Shown: piece after piece, positions 1-13,600 of the stretch
Position numbering within the stretch: the first letter of the stretch is position 1
Layout of the letters: each line of letters starts with the position of its first letter
Assembly (NCBI RefSeq): GCF_003573695.1
Contig: NC_039361.1
Location: 93,434,643-93,498,642 of the forward strand
Direction: 5' to 3'
Source of the DNA: Papaver somniferum
Lineage: Eukaryota; Streptophyta; Magnoliopsida; Ranunculales; Papaveraceae
DNA: 64,000 nucleotides
Translations under genes and position numbers: made by a program
The notes under the pieces: model-generated
What the model was told of the DNA's origin: nothing
Seen by the model: only the letters and a program-made list of their open reading frames with translations
The model's database searches: none

Positions 1-51
1 ACCTACATAGAAATACAATTTTTACTAGACGTATTGCCTTAGAACATATTA

Positions 52-65
52 ATTGTAATTACAAT
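52..65. repeat. 14-bp perfect palindrome in satellite 1 consensus
   Basis: ATTGTAATTACAAT reads the same on both strands. It occurs at the same place in most satellite 1 monomers; a subset (the type A monomers at 4914, 5928 and 6942) has ATTATAATTACAAT instead, which breaks the symmetry. A second, imperfect dyad (ATTTCCG, 8-base spacer, CGAAAT) lies about 100 bp further on in each unit. Conserved short dyads are a known property of several centromeric satellites; any function here is inferred. Confidence 0.8.
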
Positions 66-342
66 ACATTTTTCAAACTTTTTCTGTTAAAGATGATTTT
101 ATCTAGTTTACAATTTAGTCTCAGAAATCAATTTCCGACTTATAACCAAATGTGTAGACTTTTTTGAGTTAACGTATATAAAATTCAACATTTTTATGAA
201 TTCTTTCTTTTTGTGTTGGATTTGTCTTTCTATTTGATTCAATATAGATGAAATTTGTTAGGATTTGGATTAGTTTTACATGGTCATTCATCCTTCTTCT
301 ATTGTGAAATTAGACTTCCTTCATATTTTCTTATATCAACGT

Positions 343-680
343 ACATAGAAATGCAATTTTTACTAGATGTATTGCCCTAGAACATATTAATTGCAATTAC
401 AATACATTTTTCAAACTTTTTCTGTTAATTATGAGTTTATCTAGTTTACAATTTAGTCTCAGAAATCAATTTCCGACTTATAAGGAAATGTGTAGACTTT
501 TTTGAGTTAACGTATATAAAATTCAACATTTTTATGAAGTCTTTCTTTTTGTGTTGGCTTTGTCTTTCTATTTGATTCAAGATAGATGATATTTGTTAGG
601 GGTTGGATTAGTTCTGTATGGTCTTTCATCCTTCTTTTATTGTGAAATTTGACTTCCTTCATATTTTCTTGAATCGACGT
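343..680. repeat. Representative satellite 1 monomer (338 bp)
   Basis: This is one full unit, from ACATAG to the base before the next ACATAG. Landmarks in order are an AT-rich dyad around TTAATTGTAATTACAATAC (in this copy one base is changed), the block GTTTACAATTTAGTCTCAG, the imperfect dyad ATTTCCGACTTATAACGAAAT (this copy has AAGG in place of AACG), a run of T followed by GAGTTAACGTATAT, a pyrimidine-rich block around CTCTTTCTTTTTGTGTTGGC, and GTTAGGATTTGGATTAG. I see no convincing half-unit repeat within the 338 bp. Confidence 0.9.
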
Positions 681-2369
681 ACATAGAAATGCAATTTTTA
701 CTAGACGTATTGCCTTAGAACATATTAATTGTAACTATAATACATTTTTCGAACTTTTTCTGTTAAAGATGAGTTTATCTAGTTTACAATTGAGTCTCAG
801 AAATCAATTTCCGACTTATAACGAAATTTGTAGACTTTTTTGAGTTAACGTATATAAAATTCAACATTTTTATGAACTCTTTCTTTTTGTGTTGGCTTTG
901 TCTTTCTATATGATTCAAGATAGATGAAATTTGTTAGGATTTGGATTAGTTCTGCATGGTCTTTCATCCTTCTTCTATTGTGAAATTAGACTTCCTTCAT
1001 ATTTTCTTGAATCAACGTACATAGAAATCCAATTTTTACTAGACGTATTGCCTAAGAACATATTAATTGTAATTACCATACATTTTTCAAAATTTTTCTT
1101 TTAAAGATGAGTTTATCTAGTTTACAATTTAGTCTCAGAAATCAATTTCCGACTTATAACGAAATGTGTAGACTTTTTTGAGTTAACGTATATCAAATTC
1201 AACAATTTTATGAACTCTTTCTTTTTGTGTTGGATTTTTCTTTCTATTTGATTAAAGATAGATGAAATTTGTTAGGATTTGGATTAGTTCTGCATGGTCT
1301 TTCATCCTTCTTCTATTGTGAAATTAGACTTCCTTCATATTTTCTTGAATCAACGTACATAGAAATGCAATTTTTACTAGACGTATTGCCTTAGAACATA
1401 TTAATTGTAATTACAATACATTTTTAAAAATTTTTCTGTTAAACATGAGTTTATCTAGTTTATAATTTAGTCTTAGAAATCAATTTCCGACTTATAACGA
1501 AATGTGTAGACTTTTTTGAGTTAACGTATATAAAATTCAACATTTTTATGAACTCTTTCTTTTTGTGTTGGCTTTGTCTTTCTGTTTGATTCAAGATAGA
1601 TGAAATTTGTTAGGATTTGGATTAGTTCTGCATGGTCTTTCATCCTTCTTCTATTGTGAAATTAGACTTCCTTCATATTTACTTGAATCAACGTACATAG
1701 AAATGCAATTTTACTAGACGTATTGCCTTAGAACATATTAATTGTAATTACAATACATTTTTCAAACTTTTTCTGTTAAAGATGAGTTTATCTAGTTTAC
1801 AATTTAGTCTCAGAAATCAATTTCCGACTTATAACGAAATGTGTAGACTTTTTTGAGTTAACGTATATAAAATTCAATATTTTTATGAACTCTTTCTTTT
1901 TGTGTTGGCTTTGTCTTTCTATTGGATTCAAGATAGATGAAATTTGTTAGGATTTGGATTAGTTATGCATGGTCTTTCATCCTTCTTCTATTGTGAAATT
2001 TGACTTCCTTCATATTTTCTTGAATCAACGTACATAGAAATGCAATTTTTACTAGACGTATTTCCTTAGAACATATTAATTGTAATTACAATACATTTTT
2101 CAAACTTTTTCTGTTAAAGATGAGTTTATCTAGTTTACAATTTAGTCTCAGAAATCAATTTCTGACTTATAACGAAATGTGTAGACTTTTTTGAGTTAAC
2201 GTATATAAAATTCAACATTTTTATGAACTCTTTCTTTTTGTGTTGGCTTTGTCTTTCTATTTGATTCAAGATAGATGAAATTTGTTAGGATTTGGATTAG
2301 TTCTGCATGGTCTTTCATCCTTCTTCTATTGTGAAATTTGACTTGCTTCATATTTTCTTGAATCAACGT

Positions 2370-2692
2370 ACATAGAAATACAATTTTTACTAGACGTATT
2401 AATTGTAATTACAATACATTTCTCAAACTTTTTCTGTTAAAGATGAGTTTATCTAGTTTACAATTTAGTCTCAGAACTCAATTTCTGACTTATAACGAAA
2501 TGTGTAGACTTTTTTGAGTTAACGTATATAAAATTCAACATTTTTATGAACTCTTTCTTTTTGTGTTGGCTTTGTCTTTCTATTTGATTCAAGATAGATG
2601 AAATTTGTTAGGATTTGGATTAGTTCTGCATGGTCTTTCATCCTTCTTCTATTGTGAAATTTGACTTGCTTCATATTTTCTTGAATCAACGT
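2370..2692. repeat. Satellite 1 monomer with 15-bp deletion, copy 1
   Basis: This monomer is 323 bp rather than 338. GCCTTAGAACATATT is missing after GACGTATT, and the lost segment is bounded by short TATT repeats, as expected of slippage or unequal pairing. The same deletion, with the same companion changes (ACATTTCTCAAAC and CAGAACTCAATTTCTGAC), is found at 10318, so the two copies descend from one event. Confidence 0.9.
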
Positions 2693-4379
2693 ACATACAA
2701 ATACAATTTTTACTAGACGTATTGCCTTAGAACATATTAATTGTAATTACAATACATTTTACAAACTTTTTCTGTTCAAGATGAGTTTATCTAGTTTACA
2801 ATTTAGTCTCAGAAATCAATTTTCGACTTATAATGAAATGTGTAAACTTTTTTGAGTTTACATATATTAAATTCCACATTTTTATGAACTCTTTCTTTTT
2901 GTGTTGGCTTTGTCTTTCTATTTGATTCAAGATAGATAAAATTTGTTAGGATTTGGATTTGTTCTGCAAGGTCTTTCATCCTTCTTCTATTGTGAAATTT
3001 AACTTCCTTCATATTTTCTTGAATCAATGTACATAGAAATGCAATTTTTACTAGACGTACTGCCTTAGAACATATTAATTATAATTACAATACATTTTTC
3101 AAACTTTTTCTGTTAAAGATGAGTTTATCTAGTTAACAATTTAGTCTCAGAAATCAATTTTTGACTTATAACGAAATGTGTCAACTTTTTTGAGTTAAGT
3201 ATATAAAATTCAACATTTTTATGAACTCTTTCTTTTTGTGTCGGCTTTGTCTTTCTATTTGATTCAAGATAGATGAAATTTGTTAGGATTTGGATTAGTT
3301 CTGCATGGTCTTTCATCCTTCTTCTATTGTGAAATTTGACTTCCTTCATATTTTCTTGAATCAACGTACATAGAAATGCAATTTTTACTAGACGTATTGC
3401 CTTAGAACATATTAATTGTAATTACAATACATTTTTCAAACTTTCTGTTAATGATGAGTTTATCTAGTTTACAATTTAGTCTCAGAAATCAATTTCCGAC
3501 TTATAACGAAATGTGTAGACTTTTTTGAGTTAACGTATATAAAATTCAACAATTTTATGAACTCTTTCTTTTTGTGTTTGCTTTGTCTTTCTATTTGATT
3601 CAAGATAGATGAAATTTGTTAGGATTTGGATTAGTTCTGCATGGTCTTTCATCCTTCTTCTATTGTGAAATCCGACTTCCTTCATATTTTCTTGAATCAA
3701 CGTACATGGAAATGCAATTTTTACTAGACGTATTGCCTTAGAACATATTAATTGTAATTACAATACATTTTACAAACTTTTTCTGTTAAAGATGAGTTTA
3801 TCTAGTTTACAATTTAGTCTCAGAAATCAATTTACGACTTATAACGAAATGTGTAGACTTTTTTGAGTTAACGTAAATAAAATTCAACATTTTTATGAAC
3901 TCTTTCTTTTTGTGTTGGCTTTGTCTTTCTATTTGATTCAATATAGATGAAATTTGTTAGGATTTGGATTAGTTCTGCATGGTCTTTCATCCTTCTTCTA
4001 TTGTGAAATCCGACTTCCTTCATATTTTCTTGAATCAACGTACATAGAAATGCAATTTTTACTAGACGTATTGCCTTAGAACATATTAATTATAATTACA
4101 ATACATTTTTCAAAATTTTTCTGTCAAAGATGAGTTTATCTAGTTTACAATTTAGTCTCAGAAATCAATTTTCGACTTATAACGAAATGTGTCAACTTTT
4201 TTGAGTTAACGTATATAAAATTCAACATTTTTATGAACTCTTTCTTTTTGTGTTGGCTTTGTCTTTCTATTTGATTCAAGATAGATGAAATTTGTTAGGA
4301 TTTGGATTAGTTCTGCATGGTCTTTCATCCTTCTTCTATTGTGAAATTTGACTTCCTTCATATTTTCTTGAATCAACAT

Positions 4380-4575
4380 ACATAGAAATGCAATTTTTAC
4401 TAGACGTATTGCCTTAGAACATATTAATTGTAATTACAATACACTTGTATTGGCTTTGTCTTTCAATTTGATTCAAATAGATGAAATTTGTTAGGATTTG
4501 GATTAGTTCTGCAAGGTCTTTCATACTTCTTATATTATGAAATTTGACTTCCTTCATATTTTCTTGAATCAACGT
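4380..4575. repeat. Truncated satellite 1 monomer (196 bp)
   Basis: About 142 bp is missing from the middle. The sequence jumps from TACAATACA directly to CTTGTATTGGCTTTGTC, joining the first quarter of the unit to its second half. It is the only large internal deletion that I see in this array. It resets the monomer phase for everything to its left relative to the right. Confidence 0.9.
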
Positions 4576-4913
4576 ACATAGAAATGCAATTTTTACTAGA
4601 CGTATTGCCTTAGAACATATTAATTGTAATTACAATACATTTTTCAAACTTTTTCTGTTAAAGATGAGTCTATCTAGTTTACAATTTAGTCACAGAAATC
4701 AATTTCCGACTTATAACGAAATGTGTAGACTTTTTTGAGTTAACGTATATAAAATTCAACATTTTTATGAACTCTTTCTTTTTGTGTTGGCTTTGTCTTT
4801 CTATTTGATTCAAGATAGATGAAATTTGTTAGGATTTGGATTAGTTCTGCATGGTCTTTCATCCTTCTTCTATTGTGAAATTTGACTTCGTTCATATTTT
4901 CTTGAATCAACGT

Positions 4914-7276
4914 ACATATAAATGCAATTTTTACTAAACGTATTGCCTAAGAACATATTAATTATAATTACAATACATTTTTCAAACATTTTCTTTTAAA
5001 GATGAGTTTATCTAGTTTACAATTTAGTCTCAGAAATCAATTTCCGACTTATAACGAAATGTGTAGACTTTTTTGAGTTAACGTATATAAAATTCAACAT
5101 TTTTATGAACTCTTTCTTTTTGTGTTGGCTTTGTCTTTCTATTTGATTCAAGATAGATGAAATTTGTTAGGATTTGGATTAGTTCTGCATGGTCTTTCAT
5201 CCTTCTTCTATTGTGAAATCTGACTTCCTTCATATTTTCTTGAATCAACTTACATAGAAATGCAATTTTTACTAGACGCATTGCCTTAGAACATATTAAT
5301 TGTAATTACAATACATTTTTCAAACTTTTTCTGTTAAAGATGAGTTTATCTAGTTTACAATTTAGTCTCAGAAATCAATTTCCGACTTATAACGAAATGT
5401 GTAGACTTTTTTTGAGTTAACGTATATAAAATTCAACATTTTTATGAACTCTTTCTTTTTGTGTTGGCTTTGTCTTTCTATTTGATTCAAGATAGATGAA
5501 ATTTGTTAGGATTTGGATTAGTTCTGCATGGTCTTTTATCCTTCTTCTATTGTGAAATTTGACTTCCTTCATATTTTCTTGAATCAACATACATAGAAAT
5601 GCAATTTTTACTAGACGCATTGCCTTAGAACATATTATTTGTGATTACTATACATTTTTCAAACTTTTTCTGTTAAAGATGAGTTTATCTAGTTTACAAT
5701 TTAGTCTCAGAAATCAATTTCCGACTTATAACGAAATGTTAAACTTTTTTGAGTTAACGTATATAAAATTCAACATTTTTATGAACTCTTTCTTTTTGTG
5801 TTGGCTTTGTCTTTCTATTTGATTCAAGATAGATGAAATTTGTTAGGATTTGGATTAGTTCTGCATGGTCTTTCATCCTTCTTCTATTGTGAAATTTGAC
5901 TTCGTTCATATTTTCTTGAATCAACGTACATAGAAATGCAATTTTTACTAAACGTATTGCCTAAGAACATATTAATTATAATAACAATACATTTTTCAAA
6001 CATTTTCTTTTAAAGATGAGTTTATCTAGTTTACAATTTAGTCTCAGAAATCAATTTCTGACTTATAACGAAATGTGTAGACTTTTTTGAGTTAACATAT
6101 ATAAAATTCAACATTTTTATGAACTCTTTCTTTTTGTGTTGGCTTTGTCTTTCTATTTGATTCAAGATAGATGAAATTTGTTAGGATTTGGATTAGTTCT
6201 GCATGGTCTTTCATCCTTCTTCTATTGTGAAATTTGACTTCCTTCATATTTTCTTGAATCAACTTACATAGAAATGCAATTTTTACTAGACGCATTGCCT
6301 TAGAACATATTAATTGTAATTACAATACATTTTTCAAACTTTTTCTGTTAAAGATGAGTTTATCTAGTTTACAATTTAGTCTCAGAAATCAATTTCCGAC
6401 TTATAACGAAATGTGTAGACTTTTTTTGAGTTAACGTATATAAAATTCAACATTTTTATGAACTCTTTCTTTTTGTGTTGGCTTTGTTTTTCTATTTGAT
6501 TCAAGATAGATGAAATTTGTTAGGATTTGGATTAGTTCTGCATGGTCTTTTATCCTTCTTCTATTGTGAAATTTGACTTCCTTCATATTTTCTTGAATCA
6601 ACATACATAGAAATGCAATTTTTACTAGACGCATTGCCTTAGAACATATTATTTGTGATTACTATACATTTTTCAAACTTTTTCTGTTAAAGATGAGTTT
6701 ATCTAGTTTACAATTTAGTCTCAGAAATCAATTTCCGACTTATAACGAAATGTTAGACTTTTTTGAGTTAACGTATATAAAATTCAACATTTTTATGAAC
6801 TCTTTCTTTTTGTGTTGGCTTTGTCTTTCTATTTGATTCAAGATAGATGAAATTTGTTAGGATTTGGATTAGTTCTGCATGGTCTTTCATCCTTCTTCTA
6901 TTGTGAAATTTGACTTCGTTCATATTTTCTTGAATCAACGTACATAGAAATGCAATTTTTACTAAACGTATTGCCTAAGAACATATTAATTATAATTACA
7001 ATACATTTTTCAAACATTTTCTTTTAAAGATGAGTTTATCTAGTTTACAATTTAGTCTTAGAAATCAATTTCCGACTTATAACGAAATGTGTAGACTTTT
7101 TTGAGTTAACGTATATAAAATTCAACATTTTTATGAACTCTTTCTTTTTGTGTTGGCTTTGTCTTTCTATTTGATTCAAGATAGATGAAATTTGTTAGGA
7201 TTTGGATTAGTTCTGCATGGTCTTTTATCCTTCTTCTATTGTGAAATTTGACTTCCTTCATATTTTCTTGAATCAA
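4914..7276. repeat. Satellite 1 trimeric higher-order repeat (1,014 bp unit)
   Basis: Three monomer types follow one another. Type A has TACTAAACGTATTGCCTAAG and CATTTTCTTTTAAAG. Type B has CAACTTACATAG and GACGCATTGCC. Type C has CAACATACATAG and ATTATTTGTGATTAC. Units begin at 4914 (A), 5252 (B), 5591 (C), then 5928, 6266, 6605, then 6942 (A again). The offset is exactly 1,014 bp, and the copies are nearly identical. A type A-B pair recurs at 13006 and 13344, offset 8,092 from the first, and type A alone recurs several times between 11300 and 12400. Confidence 0.85.
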
Positions 7277-10200
7277 CGTACATAGAAATGCAATTTTTAC
7301 TAGACGCATTGCCTTAGAACATATTATTTGTGATTACAATACATTTTTCAAACTTTTTCTGTTAAAGATGAGTTTATCTAGTTTACAATTTAGTCTCAGA
7401 AATCAATTTCCGACTTATAACGAAATGTGTAGACTTTTTTGAGTTAACATATATAAAATTCAACATTTTTATGAACTCTTTCTTTTTGTGTTGGCTTTGT
7501 CTTTCTATTTGATTCAAGATAGATGAAATTTGTTAGGATTTGGATTAGTTCTGCTTGGTCTTTCATCCTTCTTCTATTGTGAAATTTGACTTCCTTCATA
7601 TTTTCTTCAATCAACGTACATAGAAATGCAATTTTTACTAGACGTATTTCCTTGGAACATATTAATTGTAATTACAATACATTTTTCAAACTTTTTTTTG
7701 TTAAATATGAGTTTATCTAGTTTACAATTTAGTCTCAGAAATCAATTTCCGACTTATAACGAAATGTGTAGACTTTTTTGAGTTAACGTATATAAAATTC
7801 AACATTTTTATGAACTCTTTCTTTTTGTGTTGGCTTTGTCTTTCTGTTTGATTCAAGATAGATGAAATTTGTTAGGATTTGGATTAGTTCTGCATGGTCT
7901 TTCATCCTTCTTCTATTGTGAAATTAGACTTCCTTCATATTTTCTTGAATCAACGTACATAGAAATGCAATTTTTACTAGACGTATTGCCTTAGAACATA
8001 TTAATTGTAATTACAATACATTTTTAAAACTTTTTCTGTTAAAGATGAGTTTAGCTAGTTTACAATTTAGTCTCAGAAATCAATTTCCGACTTATAACGA
8101 AATGGGTAGAATTTTTTGAGCAAACGTATATAAAATTCAACATTTTTATGAACTCTTTGTTTTTGTGTTGGCCTTGTCTTTCTATCTGATTCAAGATAGA
8201 TGAAATTTGTTAGGATTTGGATTAGTTCTGCATGGTCTTTCATCCTTCTTCTATTGTGAAATTAGACTTCCTTCATATTTTCTTGAATCAACGTACATAG
8301 AAATGCAATTTTTACTAGACGTATTGCCTAAGTACATATTAATTATAATTACAATACATTTTTCAAAATTTTTCTTTTAAAGATGAGTTTATCTAGTTTA
8401 CAATTTAGTCTCAAAAATCAATTTCTGACTTATAACGAAATGTGTAGACTTTTTGGAGTTAACGTATATAAAATTCAACAATTTTATGAACTCTTTGTTT
8501 TTGTGTTGGATTTGTCTTTCTATTTGATTCAAGATAGATGAAATTCGTTAGGATTTGGATTAGTTCTGCATGGTCTTTCATCCTTCTTCTATTGTGAAAT
8601 TTGACTTCCTTCATATTTTCTTGGATCAACGTACATAGAAATGCAATTTTTACTAGGAATATTGCCTTAGAACATATTAATTGTAATTAAAATACATTTT
8701 TCAAACTTTTCCTGTTAAAGATGAGTTTATCTAGTTTACAATTTAGTCTCAGAAATAAATTTCCGACTTATAACGAAATGTGTAGACTTTTTGAGTTAAC
8801 GTATATAAAATTAAACATTTTTATGAACTCTTTCTTTTTGTGTTGCATTTGTATTTCTATTTGATTCAAGATAGATGAATTTTTTAGGATTTGGATTAGT
8901 TCTGCATGGTCTTTCATCCTTCTTCTATTGTGAAATTTGACTTCCTTCATATTTTCTTGAATCAACGTACATAGAAATGCAATTTTTAGCAGACGTAATG
9001 CCTTAGAACATATTATTTGTGATTACAATACATTTTTCAAACTTTTTCAGTTAAAGATGAGTTTATCTAGTTTACAATTTAGTCTCGGAAATCAATTTCC
9101 GACTTATAACGGAGTGTGTAGGATTTTTTGAGTTAACTTATATTAAGTTCAACATTTTTATGAACTCTTTCTTTTTGTGTTGGCTTTGTCTTTCTATATG
9201 ATTCAAGATAGATGAAATTTGTTAGGATTTGGATTAGTTCTGCGGTCTTTCATCCTTCTTCTATTGTGAAATTTGACTTCCTTCATATTTACTTGAATCA
9301 ACGTACATAGAAATGCAATTTTACTAGACGTATTGCCTTAGAACATATTAATTGTAATTACAATACATTTTTCAAACTTTTTCTGTTAAAGATGAGTTTA
9401 TCTAGTTTACAATTTAGTCTCAGAAATCAATTTCCGACTTATAACGAAATGTGTAGACTTTTTTGAGTTAACGTATATAAAATTCAACATTTTTATGAAC
9501 TCTTTCTTTTTGTGTTGGCTTTGTCTTTCTATTTTATTCAAGATAGATGAAATTTGTTAGGATTTGGATTAGTTCTGCATGGTCTTTCATCCTTCTTCTA
9601 TTGTGAAATTTGACTTCCTTCATATTTTCTTGAATCAACGTACATAGAAATGCAATTTTTACTAGACGCATTGCCTTAGAACATATTATTTGTAATTACA
9701 GTACATTTTTCAAAGTTTTTCTGTTAAAGATGAGTTTATCTAGTTTACAATTTAGTCTCAGAAATCAATTTCCGACTTATAACGAAATGTGTAGACTTTT
9801 TTGAGTTAACGTATATAAAATTCAACAATTTTATGAACTCTTTCTTTTTGTGTTGGCTTTGTCTTTCTATTTGATTCAAGATAGATGAAATTTGTTAGTA
9901 TTTGGATTAGTTCTGCATGGTCTTTCATCCTTCTTCTATTGTGAAATTTGACTTCCTTCATATTTTCTTGAATCAACGTATATAGAAATGCAATTTTTAC
10001 TAGACGTATTGCCTTAGAACATATTATTTGTAATTACTGTACATTTTTCAAACTTTTTCTGTTAAAGATGAGTTTATCTAGTTTACAATTTAGTCTCAGA
10101 AATCAATTTCCGACTTATAAAGAAATGTGTAGACTTTTTTGAGTTAACGTATATAAAATTCAACATTTTTATGAACTCTTTCTTTTTGTGTTGGCTTTGT

Positions 10201-10317
10201 CTTTCTATTTGATTCAAGATAGATGAAATTTGTTAGGATTTGGATTAGTTCTGCATGGTCTTTCATCCTTCTTCTATTGTGAAATTTGACTTGCTTCATA
10301 TTTTCTTGAATCAACGT

Positions 10318-10640
10318 ACATAGAAATACAATTTTTACTAGACGTATTAATTGTAATTACAATACATTTCTCAAACTTTTTCTGTTAAAGATGAGTTTAT
10401 CTAGTTTACAATTTAGTCTCAGAACTCAATTTCTGACTTATAACGAAATGTGTAGACTTTTTTGAGTTAACGTATATAAAATTCAACATTTTTATGAACT
10501 CTTTCTTTTTGTGTTGGCTTTGTCTTTCTATTTGATTCAAGATAGATGAAATTTGTTAGGATTTGGATTAGTTCTGCATGGTCTTTCATCCTTCTTCTAT
10601 TGTGAAATTTGACTTCGTTCATATTTTCTTGAATCAACGT
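10318..10640. repeat. Satellite 1 monomer with 15-bp deletion, copy 2
   Basis: This 323-bp unit has the same 15-bp loss and private substitutions as the monomer at 2370. The preceding monomer end also shares the rare GACTTGCTTCAT form. The pair shows that a segment at least a monomer long was copied over about 7.9 kb inside the array. Confidence 0.9.
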
Positions 10641-13600
10641 ACATAGAAATGCAATTTTTACTAAACGTATTGCCTAAGAACATATTAATTATAATTACAA
10701 TACATTTTTCAAACATTTTCTGTTAAAGATGAGTTTATCTAGTTTACAATTTAGTCTCAGAAATCAATTTCCGACTTATAACGAAATGTGTAGACTTTTT
10801 TGAGTTAACGTATATAAAATTCAACATTTTTATGAACTCTTTCTTTTTGTGTTGGCTTTGTCTTTCTATTTGATTCAAGATAGATGAAATTTGTTAGGAT
10901 TTGGATTAGTTCTGCATGGTCTTTCATCCTTCTTCTATTGTGAAATTTGACTTCCTTCATATTTTCTTGAATCAACTTACATAGAAATGCAATTTTTACT
11001 AGACGCATTGCCTTAGAACATATTAATTGTAATTACAATACATTTTTCAAACCTTTTCTGTTAAAGATGAGTTTATCTAGTTTACAATTTAGTCTTAGAA
11101 ATCAATTTCCGACTTATAACGAAATGTGTAGACTTTTTTGAGTTAACGTATATAAAATTCAACATTTTTATGAACTCTTTCTTTTTGTGTTGGCTTTGTC
11201 TTTCTATTTGATTCAAGATAGATGAAATTTGTTAGGATTTGGATTAGTTCTGCATGGTCTTTCATCCTTCTTCTATTGTGAAATTTGACTTCGTTCATAT
11301 TTTCTTGAATCAACGTACATATAAATGCAATTTTTACTAAACGTATTGCCTAAGAACATATTAATTATAATTACAATACATTTTTCAAACATTTTCTTTT
11401 AAAGATGAGTTTATCTAGTTTACAATTTAGTCTCAGAAATCAATTTCCGACTTATAACGCAATGTGTAGACTTTTTTGAGTTAACGTATATAAAATTCAA
11501 CATTTTTATGAACTCTTTCTTTTTGTGTTGGCTTTGTCTTTCTATTTGATTCAAGATATATGAAATTTGTTAGGATTTGGATTAGTTCTGCATGGTCTTT
11601 TATCCTTCTTCTATTGTGAAATTTGACTTCCTTCATATTTTCTTGAATCAACGTACATAGAAATGCAATTTTTACTAAACGTATTGCCTAAGAACATATT
11701 AATTATAATTACAATACATTTTTCAAACATTTTCTTTTAAAGATGAGTTTATCTAGTTTACAATTTAGTCTCAGAAATCAATTTCCGACTTATAACGAAA
11801 TGTATAGACTTTTTTGAGTTAACGTATATAAAATTCAACATTTTTATGAACTCTTTCTTTTTGTGTTGGCTTTGTCTTTCTATTTGATTCAAGATAGATG
11901 AAATTTGTTAGGATTTGGATTAGTTCTGCATGGTCTTTCATCCTTCTTCTATTGTGAAATTTGACTTCGTTCATATTTTCTTGAATCAACGTACATAGAA
12001 ATGCAATTTTTACTAAACGTATTGCCTAAGAACATATTAATTATAATTACAATACATTTTTCAAACATTTTCTTTTAAAGATGAGTTTATCTAGTTTACA
12101 ATTTAGCCTCAGAAATCAATTTCCGACTTATAACGAAATGTGTAGACTTTTTTGAGTTAACGTATATAAAATTCAACATTTTTATGAACTCTTTCTTTTT
12201 GTGTTGGCTTTGTCTTTCTATTTGATTCAAGATAGATGAAATTTGTTAGGATTTGGATTAGTTCTGCATGGTCTTTCATCCTTCTTCTATTGTGAAATTT
12301 GACTTCCTTCATATTTTCCTAATTTAACTTACATAGAAATGCAATTTTTACTAGACGTATTGCCTTAGAACATATTAATTGTAATTACAATACATTTTTC
12401 AAAATTTTTCTGTTAAATATGAGTTTATCTAGTTTACAATTTAGTCTCAGAAATCAATTTCCGACTTATAACGAAATGTGTAGACTTTTTTGAGTTAACG
12501 TATATAAAATTCAACATTTTTATGAACTCTTTCTTTTTGTGTTGGCTTTGTCTTTCTATTTGATTCAAGATAGATGAAATTTGTTAGGATTTGGATTAGT
12601 TCTGCATGGTCTTTCATCCTTCTTCTATTGTGAAATTTGACTTCGTTCATATTTTCTTGAATCAACATACATAGAAATGCAATTTTTACTAGACGCATTG
12701 CCTTAGAACATATTATTTGTGATTACAATACATTTTTCAAACTTTTTCTGTTAAAGATGAGTTTATCTAGTTTACAATTTAGTCTCAGAAATCAATTTCC
12801 GACTTATAACGAAATGTTAGACTTTTATGAGTTAACGTATATAAAATTCAACATTTTTATGAACTCTTTATTTTTGTGTTGGCTTTGTCTTTCTATTTGA
12901 TTCAAGATAGATGAAATTTGTTAGGATTTGGATTAGTTCTGCATGGTCTTTCATCCTTCTTCTATTGTGAAATTTGACTTCGTTCATATTTTCTTGAATC
13001 AACGTACATAGAAATGCAATTTTTACTAAACGTATTGCCTAAGAACATATTAATTATAATTACAATACATTTTTCAAACATTTTCTTTTAAAGATGAGTT
13101 TATCTAGTTTACAATTTAGTCTCAGAAATCAATTTCCGACTTATAACGAAATGTGTAGACTTTTTTGAGTTAACGTATATAAAATTCAACATTTTTATGA
13201 ACTCTTTCTTTTTGTGTTGGCTTTGTCTTTCTATTTGATTCAAGATAGATGAAATTTGTTAGGATTTGGATTAGTTCTGCATGGTCTTTCATCCTTCTTC
13301 TATTGTGAAATCTGACTTCCTTCATATTTTCTTGAATCAACTTACATAGAAATGCAATTTTTACTAGACGCATTGCCTTAGAACATATTAATTGTAATTA
13401 CAATACATTTTTCAAACTTTTTCTGTTAAAGATGAGTTTATCTAGTTTACAATTTAGTCTCAGAAATCAATTTCCGACTTATAACGAAATGTGTAGACTT
13501 TTTTTGAGTTAACGTATATAAAATTCAACATTTTTATGAACTCTTTCTTTTTGTGTTGGCTTTGTCTTTCTATTTGATTCAAGATAGATGAAATTTGTTA

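Noticed and set aside
2809..13373. Repeated minus-strand frames of 65-79 codons in satellite 1, similar to one another
   Set aside because: They are the same stretch of the 338-bp unit read again and again. They appear or vanish with single substitutions (for example GCGCATTGCC creating an ATG) and show no domain, promoter or codon bias. Not genes.
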